Shown: positions 9,326 through 18,592, counted from the first letter of the stretch. The stretch is 64,000 nucleotides of DNA from an uncultured Pseudomonadota bacterium (GCA_903831455.1 CAIKXV010000197.1:1-64000); one strand, 5' to 3'. A program made the numbers and translations. Notes: generated by a model from the letters alone, not told the origin.

Positions 9326-10126
9326 ATGACCCTGCCCGCCGCCACCGGCGCCCTCGTCCCGACCCCTGGCCCCGCCCCTGCCCCTCGCGAACTCGCCGGT
9401 CGGGTCGCGCTCGTCACCGGCGGCGCACGCAACATCGGGGCAGCCATCAGCCTTGAACTGGCCGCGGCGGGCGCGCAGGTGGCGATCAACACGCGGTCAT
9501 CGCGCGCCGAGGCCGACGCGCTCGCCGATCGCATCAGGGCGACCGGCGACCCGGCGGCCGTCTTCATGGGCGATGTCTCGCAGCCGGACGCGGTGCGCGA
9601 GATGACCGAAGCCATCGTGGCCTGCTACGGCGGCATCGACCTGCTGGTACTCAACGCCTCGCCCCGTCGTGAAACGCCCTTTCTCGACATCGGCTGGGAC
9701 GAATGGCGCTCCATCCTCTCCGGCACGCTGGACTCGGCCTTCCTCTGCACGCAGGCCTGCCTGCCCTCGATGCTCGCGCGCGGGGGCGGATCGATCGTGG
9801 CCCTCGGCGGCCTCAACTCGATGTACGGCGCGAACCGCCGCGCGCACGGCGCCGCGGCCAAGGGCGGCCTGCAGGCCTTCACCCGCGCGATCGCCCGCGA
9901 ATTCGCCGATCGCGGGGTGCGCGCGAACTGCGTCGTGCCGGGCCAGATCGAGACCGAACGCCCGGCGCATCGCGCCCCGCGCGCGGATCCCGCGAACTCG
10001 GTACCCATGGGACGCGCCGGGCTGCCGCAGGAAATCGCCACCACCGTGCGCTTCCTGTGCGGGCCCGGGGCGAGCTACATCACCGGCCAGACGCTGCATG
10101 TGGATGGCGGACGGCTGATGGCGTGA
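9326..10126 (+). CDS. SDR-family oxidoreductase with altered catalytic residues
   Basis: 266-residue short-chain dehydrogenase/reductase. The cofactor motif VTGGARNIG is near residues 30-38 and the C-terminal signature [13 protein letters not shown] is intact. The usual YxxxK is replaced by HGAAAK (His near 174, Lys near 178), and the catalytic-serine segment reads [10 protein letters not shown]. The protein may therefore use another acid, such as the nearby Tyr of SMYG, or may not be a standard reductase. The start is the ATG at 9326, not the track start 9182, because the fold begins about 30 residues later. It is divergent from the CocE gene across 169 bases and convergent with the alcohol dehydrogenase. 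Confidence 0.85.
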   Translation: MTLPAATGALVPTPGPAPAPRELAGRVALVTGGARNIGAAISLELAAAGAQVAINTRSSRAEADALADRIRATGDPAAVFMGDVSQPDAVREMTEAIVACYGGIDLLVLNASPRRETPFLDIGWDEWRSILSGTLDSAFLCTQACLPSMLARGGGSIVALGGLNSMYGANRRAHGAAAKGGLQAFTRAIAREFADRGVRANCVVPGQIETERPAHRAPRADPANSVPMGRAGLPQEIATTVRFLCGPGASYITGQTLHVDGGRLMA

Positions 10127-10139
10127 CCCGGGCGTACCG

Positions 10140-10153
10140 GGCCTGCGCAGGCC
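10140..10153. terminator. Inverted repeat between convergent SDR and ADH genes
   Basis: GGCCTGCGCAGGCC is a perfect inverted repeat in the 61-base gap between two converging genes. With no spacer it would open into a short stem, so it is a weak terminator candidate. Confidence 0.35.
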
Positions 10154-10187
10154 TCGCCACGGCGGCGGGCCTGCGCGACCGACCCGA

Positions 10188-11234
10188 TCAGTCGATGACC
10201 AGCGCCACCCGCCCGACCAGCTGGTTGTCGCGGATCAACTGGTGCACGTGCTCGGCCTGCTCGAGCGGGAAGGTGCGATCGACGATCGCGCGTACCCGCC
10301 GCTGGCGCAGCAGTTCGAGCGTCTGCGCGATCTCGGTGGCGGTCACGTAACGCGAACCGCGTACCTCGATGCCCTTGCGCACGACCACCGTCGCATCCAG
10401 CGTGAACTTCGAGGCATCGCCGAACACCGCCGGGGGCCGCACGCCGACGATCACCAGCCGCCCCGCCGGCGCGAGCGCGGTGACCGACGCCTCCAGCGTC
10501 TCGCGCGCGCCGACCACGTCGATCACCGACTCGACGCCGCGCCCACCGGTGAGCGCCAGCACCTGTCTGGCGATGTCGCCGCGGCCACCGTCGATCAGGT
10601 CGTCCGCACCGGCGGCCTGCGCGCCCGCGAGCTTGGTCTCGCCGATCTCCACGGCAATCACCCGCGCGCCGGCGGCCTTGGCCACCTGGACCACGTGGAT
10701 GCCGACGCCTCCACCCGCGCCGAACACCAGCACGTTGTCACCGGGCTGGATCTGCGCCTCCTTCGTGCACGCGTGGAACGGCGTGGCGATCGCATCGGCG
10801 GCCACCGCGGCGTCCACGTCGCTGACCTCGTCGGGGATCGGCACGAAGTTGCGGGCCGGCAGCACCATGTATTCCGCGTAACCGCCATCGCAGGCCATGC
10901 CCACGTATCCGCCGAAGGCGGTGCACAGGGTCTCGCGGCCGCCCCGGCAGTAGCGGCACTGGCCACAAGTCAGATAGAAGTGGTTGGTGACGCGCTGCCC
11001 GATGGTGAAGCCACGCACCTCGGAGCCCACCTCCACCACCTCGCCCGCCACCTCGTGGCCGGGGATGCGCGGCCAGGCGGTCACCTGCCCGGGGTTGGCG
11101 ATCATGTGGACCACGGTGAGCCCGACGCCCACCGCCTTCACGCGGATCTTCACGTCGTTGGGCCCGACCGTGGGCTCGGCCACGTTCTCGAGTACCAGGG
11201 GCTTGCCCAGCCCGTGCAGCACCATTGCCTTCAT
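10188..11234 (-). CDS. Zinc-binding alcohol dehydrogenase family protein (MDR)
   Basis: 348-residue medium-chain dehydrogenase/reductase. The GroES-like N-terminal domain has the catalytic-zone IPGHEVAGEVVEVG and a four-cysteine structural zinc lobe, TCGQCRYCRGGRETLC, near residues 88-104. The Rossmann motif FGAGGGVGIHV is near 170. The segment that normally carries the first catalytic-zinc cysteine (GxCxTD) reads GVGLTVVHM with no Cys, so the catalytic metal site is non-standard. Predicted reaction: NAD(P)-dependent oxidation or reduction of an alcohol/aldehyde or enone. It is followed on the same strand by nothing close, and the cupin gene lies 152 bases upstream. Confidence 0.88.
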   Translation of the reverse strand: MKAMVLHGLGKPLVLENVAEPTVGPNDVKIRVKAVGVGLTVVHMIANPGQVTAWPRIPGHEVAGEVVEVGSEVRGFTIGQRVTNHFYLTCGQCRYCRGGRETLCTAFGGYVGMACDGGYAEYMVLPARNFVPIPDEVSDVDAAVAADAIATPFHACTKEAQIQPGDNVLVFGAGGGVGIHVVQVAKAAGARVIAVEIGETKLAGAQAAGADDLIDGGRGDIARQVLALTGGRGVESVIDVVGARETLEASVTALAPAGRLVIVGVRPPAVFGDASKFTLDATVVVRKGIEVRGSRYVTATEIAQTLELLRQRRVRAIVDRTFPLEQAEHVHQLIRDNQLVGRVALVID

Positions 11235-11386
11235 TGCGTCGCCTCGCGGGTTCTGTCGTGGACGGCCGCGATTATCGGTCCTGCGCCCGATTCATGCGCG
11301 CACGGCCGACCGGCCATCGGACCCTCGGGCCCGGTCCGGCCGATCACCCGCCCCTGGCCTCACCGGCGCGCGGCCGGCGACGCGGT

Positions 11387-12238
11387 TCAGACGTCGGCCT
11401 GGCTCTTCTTGTCGGCCGAACTGTGCGAGGCGATCTGGCGCACCGGCGCATTGCCGGCGATGTCCTTGCCGGTGGCCACCCAGGTGCAGACCGAAGCCCC
11501 TGGCGCCCAGACGGTCTTGTATTCGCCGGGCGCGAAGAACTCGGCGAACACCATGTCCTCGCCCTTCTTGCCGTCGCTGATGAAGTAGTGCCGCTCGCGA
11601 TCGGCGAACCAGACCACGTCGCCGGCCTGCACGCGGAACGGCTCCTCGTTCGCGTGCGCGGTCCCGCTGCCGCTGATCAGGTACATGAAATGCTCGGCGC
11701 CCTCGTGGTGGTGGTTCGCCGCTTCGGTACCAGGCGGATAGATGATCATCTCGCCCTTGACCGCGGTCGTTCCGAACAGCTTCGGCGTGACGAGGTAGAT
11801 GCGTCGGCGCGCGTCGTGCTGGGAGTCCAGCACCGGTTCGCGCCGCCAGTCGATGATGCGCACGCCCAGCCCCGCGTCGCACAGCCCCGGGTCCATCTGG
11901 CTCGCCGAGGGCACCTCGGCGTAGAGGACATGCGCCTTGCCCGCGGCCGCGAGCGTGCCGCGGAAGCCCGGGGGCAGGAACACGACGTTCGAGTCGGTGA
12001 GGGCGTCGGAGCGCCCGTCGGCCGCGCGATCGAGGCGGAGCTCGCCGTCGAGCACCTGCAGCCACGCGACCCCGCCGCTGCCCACTTCCACCGGCGCCAC
12101 CGAATGCGCGGCAAACGACAGCCGGTCGAGCCGGATGCGCGAGTTCGGCACGCGCGCCTCGGTGAGCAGGCGCTGGCGGCCCACCCCCACCCCGATCGGC
12201 TCGGCGGTCACGGTGGATTCGTTGAAGGTGATCGCCAT
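11387..12238 (-). CDS. Cupin-domain protein
   Basis: 283-residue protein with two cupin-like halves. The second (residues about 150-240) carries the metal-binding signature: NHHHEGAEHFMYLI near 172, then a downstream GDVVWFADRERHYF segment with another His. The first half keeps the beta-barrel pattern (GSGGVAWLQVLDGELRL) without obvious histidines, so only one metal site is likely. GAGGAGAG precedes the ATG at 12238; the track start at 12307 is less likely. Bicupins of this type include dioxygenases, isomerases and ureidoglycine aminohydrolase-like enzymes. The exact activity is not recognisable. It is divergent from a Bug receptor gene across 265 bases. Confidence 0.8.
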   Translation of the reverse strand: MAITFNESTVTAEPIGVGVGRQRLLTEARVPNSRIRLDRLSFAAHSVAPVEVGSGGVAWLQVLDGELRLDRAADGRSDALTDSNVVFLPPGFRGTLAAAGKAHVLYAEVPSASQMDPGLCDAGLGVRIIDWRREPVLDSQHDARRRIYLVTPKLFGTTAVKGEMIIYPPGTEAANHHHEGAEHFMYLISGSGTAHANEEPFRVQAGDVVWFADRERHYFISDGKKGEDMVFAEFFAPGEYKTVWAPGASVCTWVATGKDIAGNAPVRQIASHSSADKKSQADV

Positions 12239-12503
12239 GACGCTCTCCTCTGGACGATGGCCTTGCGGTCTGCCGGCCACAGCGGCCGGTACCGACGGGC
12301 GGCTCAAGTGTCCAGCACTCTAGACGCGCCTCGCGTCAGGCGCAACCCCACCTGTCGGCCCTGGCAGATTCGCCCTAGAATGCGGCGTCGTTTCCGCCCC
12401 CTGTCCCCCGCGTCGCACGGGCAGGGCGGGCACGCCGCCCGACCGGGACCGCTGCGGCCTGCCGGAAGGCGGGCACGCCAGACCCTCCAGGAGATCCTTC
12501 CGC

Positions 12504-13523
12504 ATGAACGCCACGACTCGTCCGGCCGCCACGGCCACCCCGGGTACCGTCGCCGCCGCCCTCGTCGCCGGCTTCGCCGCCACCGGCCCGCTGCTGTCCA
12601 CGACCGTCGCCGCGCAGGCGCCGAACTATCCCACCCGTCCGGTTCGCCTCGTGGTCCCCTTTCCGCCAGGCAGCGCGAGCGACTTCCTCGCCCGCCAGCT
12701 CGGCCAGCTGATGACCGAGCGCTACCGCACCCAGGTCATCGCCGACAACCGGCCAGGGGCCGGTGGCCTGATCGGCAGCCAGATCATCATCGGCTCGGTA
12801 CCGGACGGACACACGCTGGGGCTGGTCGGTGCGCCGCATTTCGTCTCCGCGCTGATGCAGGAGAAGCTGCCCTACCGTCCGATCGAGGACGTGGCCATGC
12901 TCACGCAGGTCGCGACCATCCCCAACCTGGTGTCCGTCGCGCCCAACCTTCCGGCGAAGAACATCCAGGAACTCGTCGCCTACGCAAAGGCGCGTCCGGG
13001 CCAGCTCAACTACGGCTCGCTGGGCGTGGGCTCGTTCGCGCACACCGCGGGCGAGATCTTCCGCAGCGCCGCCGGCATCAACGTCGTGCACGTGCCGTTC
13101 AAGTCGATTGCCGACGTGAACACCGAACTGCAGGCCGGACGCATCCACTTCGTGATCTTCACTGCGCCGTCGAGCCAGTCGCTGATCGGCGAGGGGCGCG
13201 CCCGCGCGCTCGCCGTGACCACCGCGAAGCGCAACCCGGCCTTCCCCGACCTGCCGACCCTGGCCGAAGCCGGGCTGCCGGCGGCCACCAACGACGCCTG
13301 GTTCGGCATCATCGGGCCGGCCGCACTGCCCCGGCCGCTCGCATCGCGCATCTACGCCGACCTCAACGACGTCCTGAAGTCGCAGGAGACGCGCACGCGC
13401 TTCGCGCGGCAGGGAGCAGACCCCACGCCGGAATCCACCCAGGCGAGCTTCCTCGCGATGATGAAATCGGAGTACGCCCGCTACCAGCAACTGATCCGCG
13501 ACATCGGGGCGCGCGCAAACTGA
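12504..13523 (+). CDS. Bug-family tricarboxylate-type substrate-binding protein
   Basis: 339-residue periplasmic receptor with an unusually long, Ala/Thr-rich signal region (about 38 residues, cleaved near VAAQA). It is followed by YPTRPVRLVVPFPPGSASD and by ADNRPGAGG near residue 85. C-terminal family features (AKRNPAFPDLPTLAEAG) are present. AGGAG lies about nine bases upstream of the ATG. No permease partner is adjacent. It is divergent from the cupin gene and convergent with succinate-semialdehyde dehydrogenase. Confidence 0.92.
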   Translation: MNATTRPAATATPGTVAAALVAGFAATGPLLSTTVAAQAPNYPTRPVRLVVPFPPGSASDFLARQLGQLMTERYRTQVIADNRPGAGGLIGSQIIIGSVPDGHTLGLVGAPHFVSALMQEKLPYRPIEDVAMLTQVATIPNLVSVAPNLPAKNIQELVAYAKARPGQLNYGSLGVGSFAHTAGEIFRSAAGINVVHVPFKSIADVNTELQAGRIHFVIFTAPSSQSLIGEGRARALAVTTAKRNPAFPDLPTLAEAGLPAATNDAWFGIIGPAALPRPLASRIYADLNDVLKSQETRTRFARQGADPTPESTQASFLAMMKSEYARYQQLIRDIGARAN

Positions 13524-13643
13524 CCCGGCGAGGGCGGGCCACCCGGCCCGCCTTCGTTTCGATACCGGACGCGGCCGCCGGTGACGGGGCCCACCGGGAC
13601 GGCCGCGCGCGGTCGGCCGACCGGGCCGGTGCGGGTGACCGGT

Positions 13644-13673
13644 GCGGTCCACGCGCCGAGGCGCGCGGACCGC
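13644..13673. terminator. Strong hairpin between convergent genes
   Basis: GCGGTCC pairs with GGACCGC and, after one mismatch, CGCGCC pairs with GGCGCG around a tiny GA loop. It lies between the stops of the Bug receptor gene and the aldehyde dehydrogenase, six bases from the latter. It lacks a T tract but the stem is long, so a bidirectional terminator is likely. Confidence 0.6.
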
Positions 13674-13679
13674 CGGGGT

Positions 13680-15131
13680 TCAGACGCCGCCGAACAGCAG
13701 GTACTTGATCTCCATGAACTCGTCCAGGCCGTACTTCGAGCCCTCGCGGCCCAGGCCGGACTGCTTCACGCCGCCGAAGGGCGCGATCTCGTTGGAGATG
13801 ATGCCGGCGTTGATGCCGACCATGCCCGACTCCAGCGCCTCGCCGACCCGGAAACAGCGGCCCACGTCGCGGCTGTAGAAGTACGCGGCCAGCCCGAACT
13901 CGGTGGCGTTGGCGAGGCGGATCGCCTCCTCCTCGGTCCGGAACTTGAACAGCGGCGCGACCGGGCCGAAGGTCTCCTCGGTGGTGACCTTCATGTCGGT
14001 GGTGACATCGGTGAGGATGGTCGGCTCGTAGAACGTGCCGCCCAGCGCGTGGCGTCGGCCACCGGTGAGCAGCTTCGCGCCCTTGGCCAGCGCATCGGCG
14101 ACATGCTCCTCGACCTTCTCGAGGCCCGCCTGGTCGATCAGCGGCCCCTGGGTGACATCACCGAGTCCGTTGCCGACCTTGAGCTTCTCCACCTTCTCGC
14201 GCAGCTTCTGCGCGAAGGCGTCGTAGACGCCCTCCTGCACCAGGATGCGGTTCGCGCACACGCAGGTCTGGCCGGTGTTGCGGTACTTCGACGCGAGCGC
14301 GCCCTCGGCCGCCGCATCGAGATCCGCATCATCGAACACGATGAAGGGTGCGTTGCCGCCGAGTTCGAGCGAGAGCTTCTTGATCGTCGGGGCGCACTGC
14401 TCCATCAGCACGCGGCCGATCTCGGTCGAGCCCGTGAACGTGAGCTTGCGAACCGTCGGGTTCGCGCACATCTCGCCGCCGATGGCGCCGGCCGAGCCGG
14501 TGATCACGCTGAACACGCCCTTCGGGATGCCGGCGCGCTCGGCGAGCACGGCGAGCGCCAGCGCCGAGAACGGCGTCTGGCTGGCGGGCTTGAGCACCAT
14601 GGGGCAACCTGCCGCGAAGGCCGGACCCGCCTTGCGGGTGATCATCGCGTTGGGGAAGTTCCACGGGGTGATCGCCGCGCACACGCCGATCGGCTGCTTG
14701 ATGGTGACGATGCGCTTGTCCGCCTGGTGCTGGGGGATGGTGTCGCCGTAGGCGCGCTTGGCCTCCTCGGCGAACCACTCGATGAACGAGGCGCCATAGA
14801 TCACCTCGGTGCGCGACTCGGCCAGCGGCTTGCCCTGCTCGGAGGTCATCAGCACCGCGAGGTCGTCGATGTTCTCGATCATCAGGTCGAACCAGCGACG
14901 CAGGATCGCCGAGCGCTCCTTGGCGAGCTTCGAGCGCCAGGCCGGCCACGCCGCGTCGGCGGCGGCGATCGCCTCGCGCGTCTCCTCGGCACCCATCTTC
15001 GGCACGGTACCGATCACGGACCCGTCGGCCGGGTTGCGAACGGTGAGGGTTTCACCGGAGCGGGCATCGACCCATTCTCCGTTCAGGTAGCACTGCTGGC
15101 GCAGCAGCGAGGGGTCCTTGAGCTTGAGCAT
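13680..15131 (-). CDS. gabD: Succinate-semialdehyde dehydrogenase (NAD(P)+)
   Basis: 483-residue aldehyde dehydrogenase, the usual GabD length. It is predicted to oxidise succinate semialdehyde to succinate in the cytoplasm. Visible motifs are TPWNFPNAMITRK near 150, FTGSTEIGR near 230, the general base Glu in LELGGNAPF near 257 and the nucleophile Cys in NTGQTCVCANR near 290. The CVC pair matches the redox-active loop of GabD enzymes. The end segment PFGGVKQSGLGREGSKYG is typical. The start at 15131 (GAGGATCGCATC ahead) gives the family-standard N-terminus LKDPSLLRQQCYLNGEW, rather than the track start at 15302. It may finish oxidation of the upstream pathway products to a TCA intermediate (inference). 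Confidence 0.9.
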   Translation of the reverse strand: MLKLKDPSLLRQQCYLNGEWVDARSGETLTVRNPADGSVIGTVPKMGAEETREAIAAADAAWPAWRSKLAKERSAILRRWFDLMIENIDDLAVLMTSEQGKPLAESRTEVIYGASFIEWFAEEAKRAYGDTIPQHQADKRIVTIKQPIGVCAAITPWNFPNAMITRKAGPAFAAGCPMVLKPASQTPFSALALAVLAERAGIPKGVFSVITGSAGAIGGEMCANPTVRKLTFTGSTEIGRVLMEQCAPTIKKLSLELGGNAPFIVFDDADLDAAAEGALASKYRNTGQTCVCANRILVQEGVYDAFAQKLREKVEKLKVGNGLGDVTQGPLIDQAGLEKVEEHVADALAKGAKLLTGGRRHALGGTFYEPTILTDVTTDMKVTTEETFGPVAPLFKFRTEEEAIRLANATEFGLAAYFYSRDVGRCFRVGEALESGMVGINAGIISNEIAPFGGVKQSGLGREGSKYGLDEFMEIKYLLFGGV

Positions 15132-15456
15132 GATGCGATCCTCGAGGGGTGGCAGGCACCACGGATGAGCGCGGCACCGGGAAAACCGGCGGTCGACGCC
15201 GTTCGATCCGCAGGAACGGTCGAGCGGCGCCGAGGGAAGCGGAATGCGCGGGACGGCAGGATGGGTCCGTGCCGGGCGCGGACCCCGATCCGAGGCCGGC
15301 ACGGCGGATCACGCGCGACCGGTGGATTGTACGCCGTGCCCGCACCGGGCGATGCGCCCCCGCAGCCGGTGGGGTGCGGGGGCGCCATCGCGCGGGGGCC
15401 GGAGCGCAGGGATGCCGCGCCCCCCGGCCCCGGAACCCGCCCCGTCGCGCCCTCGG
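15132..15456. other. Intergenic region upstream of gabD (325 bases)
   Basis: Gap between the start of the aldehyde dehydrogenase and the stop of the SDR gene, both on the minus strand. Apart from the long hairpin at 15349-15391 I see no gene. ORFs crossing it on either strand are Arg/Pro-rich shadows. It must hold the gabD promoter, but I see no convincing -35/-10 pair. Confidence 0.6.
15349..15391 (-). terminator. Long GC hairpin downstream of the SDR gene
   Basis: GCGATG-CGCCCCCGCA pairs with TGCGGGGGCG-C-CATCGC: 16 base pairs with one bulged C around a ten-base loop. It sits 66 bases beyond the SDR stop on the minus strand. There is no T run after it, so it could be a terminator or an mRNA-stabilising stem. 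Confidence 0.55.
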
Positions 15457-16236
15457 TCAGTACGTGCCCGGGTAGGCGCCGCCATCCATCAGGAAGTTCT
15501 GGCCGGTGACGAACCCCATCTGCGCGCTGCACAGGAACGCGCAGGCATCTCCGAACTCCGCCGGATCGCCCAGCCGCCCCGACGGATTGTCGCGCTGGCG
15601 GGCTTCGCGCGCCTGCTCGAGCGAGACGCCCTTCGCCCGCGCCATGTGCTCGAGGTTGCTGCGCATGCGGTCGGTCTCGAACGGCCCGGGCAGCAGGTTG
15701 TTGATGGTCACGTTGTGGCGCACCGTCTTCCGGGCAAGACCGGCGACGAATCCGTGCAGGCCTGCCCGCGCCCCGTTGGACAGCCCCAGGATCTCGATCG
15801 GGGCCTTCACCGAACTCGAGGTGATGTTCACGATCCGGCCGAAGTTGCGCTTCATCATCCCGTCGACCGTGGCGCGGATCATCTCGATCGGCGTGAACAT
15901 GTTGGCTTCGACCGCCGCCATCCAGTGCTCGCGTCGCCAGTCGCGAAAGTCGCCGGGCGGCGGGCCACCCGCGTTGTTGACCAGGATATCCGGGTCGGGG
16001 CAGGCCGCCAGCACGGCCGCACGCCCCTCGTCGGTGGTGATGTCCGAGGCGACCACCCGCACCGACACGCCGGTCGCGGAGCGGATCTCCTCGGCCGTGG
16101 CCTCCAGCGGGCCGGGCGTGCGGGCGGTGATCACGAGTTCCACGCCCTCGCGGGCGAGCGACATCGCGCAGGCGCGCCCCAGGCCCTTGCTGGCAGCGCA
16201 GACGATGGCCTTGCGGCCGGCGATTCCGAGATCCAT
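15457..16236 (-). CDS. SDR-family protein lacking the YxxxK motif
   Basis: 259-residue short-chain dehydrogenase/reductase-like protein. The cofactor loop (AASKGLGRA) is near residue 12, NNAGGPPPGDF near 88 and the serine strand NITSSSVKAP near 137. At the catalytic Tyr-Lys position the sequence reads LSNGARAGLHG, with Ser and Arg replacing Tyr and Lys. The C-terminal segment (GFVTGQNFLMDGG) is normal. I recall 3-oxoacyl-ACP-reductase-like proteins from Burkholderiales with the same SNGxR variant, so this is probably a subfamily rather than a mutation. Start chosen at 16236 because GAGGAAC precedes it and the fold begins at once. It is divergent from mlaA across 229 bases. Confidence 0.85.
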   Translation of the reverse strand: MDLGIAGRKAIVCAASKGLGRACAMSLAREGVELVITARTPGPLEATAEEIRSATGVSVRVVASDITTDEGRAAVLAACPDPDILVNNAGGPPPGDFRDWRREHWMAAVEANMFTPIEMIRATVDGMMKRNFGRIVNITSSSVKAPIEILGLSNGARAGLHGFVAGLARKTVRHNVTINNLLPGPFETDRMRSNLEHMARAKGVSLEQAREARQRDNPSGRLGDPAEFGDACAFLCSAQMGFVTGQNFLMDGGAYPGTY

Positions 16237-16465
16237 CGAGACAGTTCCTCCGGTTCGCGCGCCGGGCGGCTGCGCCACCCTCGCTCAGCGGGCTAGTCTA
16301 CCCTCCCCCGGACCCTGCACCGTTGCCCCTGCCCGAGCGGAAGGGCCGTGGTCGCGGCGGACGCGCGTGTCGCCCGAGCCCGCGCTGCAGGGCCTTGCCA
16401 GCGTGGGGCGCCGCGGCCGGACCCGCGACGCTCGCTATACTGGCCCCCTGCCCGACGAGGTTCCC

Positions 16466-17410
16466 ATGCGCGTCCGCCCCCTGCCCGCCCCTCCCCAGTC
16501 TCCCGCACGGCCGTGTGCCGGTCGACGCACGCCGGTTGCGTCCCGACTGGCCGCCCTCGCGGCCGCCGCGCTGCTCGCCGGCGGTTGCGCCAGCGTCGAC
16601 GATCCCCGCGATCCGCTCGAGCCGATCAACCGCGCCGTCTTCGAGTTCAACGAAACCGTCGACCGGAACGTGCTCAAGCCGGTCGCGCAGGCCTACGCGG
16701 ACACGGTTCCGCAAACCGCCCGTACCGGCGTGTCGAACTTCTTCGGCAACCTCTACGACTTCTGGAACGCGGTCAACAACCTGCTGCAGGGCAAGGTGTC
16801 CACCGCGCTGTCGGACGTGGGCCGGATCGCGCTCAACACCACGGTCGGCCTGCTGGGCGTGGTGGACGTCGCCTCGCGAGTCGGCCTGGAGAAGAGCAAC
16901 GAGGACATCGGCCAGACGCTCGGCTGGTGGGGGCTCGGACCGGGTCCCTACATCGTGATCCCGTTCCTCGGACCGAGCAGCCTGCGCGACGGCGTGGGCG
17001 TGGTTACCGAGATCGTCTACGACCCGCTCACCCGCTGGACCGACGACGAGGCCGGCTGGCGCTGGTCGCTGTGGGGCCTTCGCATCGTGTCCTTCCGCGC
17101 ATCGTTGCTGGGCACCGAACGCATCCTCGATGTCGCGGCCACCGATCGCTACGCCTTCGTGCGCGACGCCTATTTCCAGCGCCGGCGCAACCTGATCTGG
17201 GACGGCCGGCCGCCTCGCGATCCGGACGAATCGCGCAGGCAGGTGCCCTCGCGCAGCGTGGTCAGCCTGGAGTCGCCATGGATCCGCCTCCCGGCCCATG
17301 AGCGCGCAGTCGTGCCGGCCGATCCGACCCTCGAAGCCCCGTCGGCGACGATCGACCGCTCGCCCGACATCGCGGACCCCGACGCCGGCCGGATCGCGCA
17401 GCGCTCCTGA
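16466..17410 (+). CDS. mlaA: MlaA-family outer-membrane lipoprotein (VacJ)
   Basis: 314-residue lipoprotein of the Mla phospholipid-transport system, which removes mislocalised phospholipids from the outer leaflet of the outer membrane. A basic N-terminus and hydrophobic stretch lead to the lipobox LLAGGCAS (Cys near 41). The MlaA core follows: DPLEPINRAVFEFNETVD, the amphipathic FFGNLYDFWNAVNNLLQGK and LGWWGLGPGPYIVIPFLGPS. The C-terminal 60 residues are a proline-rich tail. No mlaBCDEF genes are nearby. TATACT at 16436 could be a -10 element, giving a short leader. The start at 16466 is the last Met before the lipobox, with GAGG upstream. Confidence 0.93.
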   Translation: MRVRPLPAPPQSPARPCAGRRTPVASRLAALAAAALLAGGCASVDDPRDPLEPINRAVFEFNETVDRNVLKPVAQAYADTVPQTARTGVSNFFGNLYDFWNAVNNLLQGKVSTALSDVGRIALNTTVGLLGVVDVASRVGLEKSNEDIGQTLGWWGLGPGPYIVIPFLGPSSLRDGVGVVTEIVYDPLTRWTDDEAGWRWSLWGLRIVSFRASLLGTERILDVAATDRYAFVRDAYFQRRRNLIWDGRPPRDPDESRRQVPSRSVVSLESPWIRLPAHERAVVPADPTLEAPSATIDRSPDIADPDAGRIAQRS

Positions 17411-17441
17411 TTCGGCCCTGCCGGCCGGGGCACCATGAAAA

Positions 17442-17466
17442 ACGGCCGGGGATGACCCCCGGCCGT
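17442..17466 (-). terminator. Rho-independent terminator of htpX
   Basis: ACGGCCGGGG pairs with CCCCGGCCGT around a five-base loop. On the plus strand it is preceded by five A residues, so on the minus strand the stem is followed by TTTTT: a classic intrinsic terminator 30 bases past the htpX stop. It may also stop mlaA transcripts. Confidence 0.88.
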
Positions 17467-17495
17467 GCCGGTGCTACCCGTGCGGCCGATGCGGC

Positions 17496-18371
17496 TCAGG
17501 CCGCCCGGCGCAGCGCCTCGATGCGCTGCTCCAGCGGCGGGTGCGACAGGAACAGTTGCTTGAGCCCGCCACCCACCCCGCCCGAGATGCCCATGGCCGC
17601 CATCTGGGTCGGCAACTGGCTGGGCTCGTGGGCGCGCTGCAGCGCCTGCAGGGCCGCGATCATCTTGTTGCGCGAGGCCAGCGAGGCGGCGCCGGCGTCG
17701 GCGCGGAACTCGCGCTGGCGGCTGAACCACATCACGATGATGCTCGCGAGGATGCCCAGCACCATCTCGGCCACGAACACGGTGATGTAGTACCCCATGC
17801 CCTGCCCCGACTCGCTCTTGAAGACCACGCGGTCGATGAACTGGCCGATGATGCGGGCGAAGAAGAACACGAAGGTGTTGACCACGCCCTGGATCAGCGT
17901 GAGCGTGACCATGTCCCCGTTGGCGATGTGGCTCACCTCGTGCGCGAGCACGGCCTCGACCTCATCCTCGCTCATCTGGTAGAGCAGCCCGGTGCTGACC
18001 GCCACCAGCGAGCTGTTCCGGCTCATGCCCGTGGCGAAGGCGTTGATCTCCGGGGAGTCGTAGATCGCCACCTCGGGCATGCCGATGCCGGCGCGCTCGG
18101 CCTGGCGACGGACGGTGTCGACCAGCCAGAGCTCGCGCGAGCTGCTCGGCGAGTCGATCACCACCGCGCCGGTCATCCGCTTGGCCGACCACTTGGACAT
18201 CGCCAGCGAGATGAACGCACCGCCGAAGCCCATGATCGCGCAGAAGAACAGCAATCCGCCCATGCTGCCGCGCATGTCGATGCCCAGCGCATTGGCGATG
18301 ATGTTCGCCGTGACGCTGAGGACCAGCATCACCGCGAGGTTGGTCAGCAGGAAAAGGACGATCCGTTTCAT
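17496..18371 (-). CDS. htpX: Protease HtpX
   Basis: 291-residue M48 zinc metalloprotease of the inner membrane, involved in quality control of membrane proteins. Two N-terminal membrane segments ([16 protein letters not shown] and [19 protein letters not shown]) are followed by the zinc motif [11 protein letters not shown] near residues 143-153. Two more membrane segments come next, then the downstream glutamate region ([10 protein letters not shown]). The length equals that of E. coli HtpX. GGAGAG lies seven bases before the ATG. It converges on mlaA, and the pair suits an envelope-maintenance neighbourhood. The 221 bases upstream, before the paraslipin stop, contain no gene but should hold its promoter. 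Confidence 0.95.
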   Translation of the reverse strand: MKRIVLFLLTNLAVMLVLSVTANIIANALGIDMRGSMGGLLFFCAIMGFGGAFISLAMSKWSAKRMTGAVVIDSPSSSRELWLVDTVRRQAERAGIGMPEVAIYDSPEINAFATGMSRNSSLVAVSTGLLYQMSEDEVEAVLAHEVSHIANGDMVTLTLIQGVVNTFVFFFARIIGQFIDRVVFKSESGQGMGYYITVFVAEMVLGILASIIVMWFSRQREFRADAGAASLASRNKMIAALQALQRAHEPSQLPTQMAAMGISGGVGGGLKQLFLSHPPLEQRIEALRRAA

Positions 18372-18592
18372 GGACAGCTCTCCGTCGGAAACCGTCGCCG
18401 GGGGCGGCGGGGTGCGGCGGCGCGACCGCGGGTCAGGCGCCGATTGCAGACGTTAGATCGGGATGCCGGCCCGGAGTTCAAGGGCGGGACGGCGGAACTG
18501 GATTAGGCCTGGATTATCCATCGGGTACCCGCGCCGCGATCGCACGGGCCGTGCTGCCGGTTGCGGGTTCGCGCTCGCGCGGGAGGCGAGCT

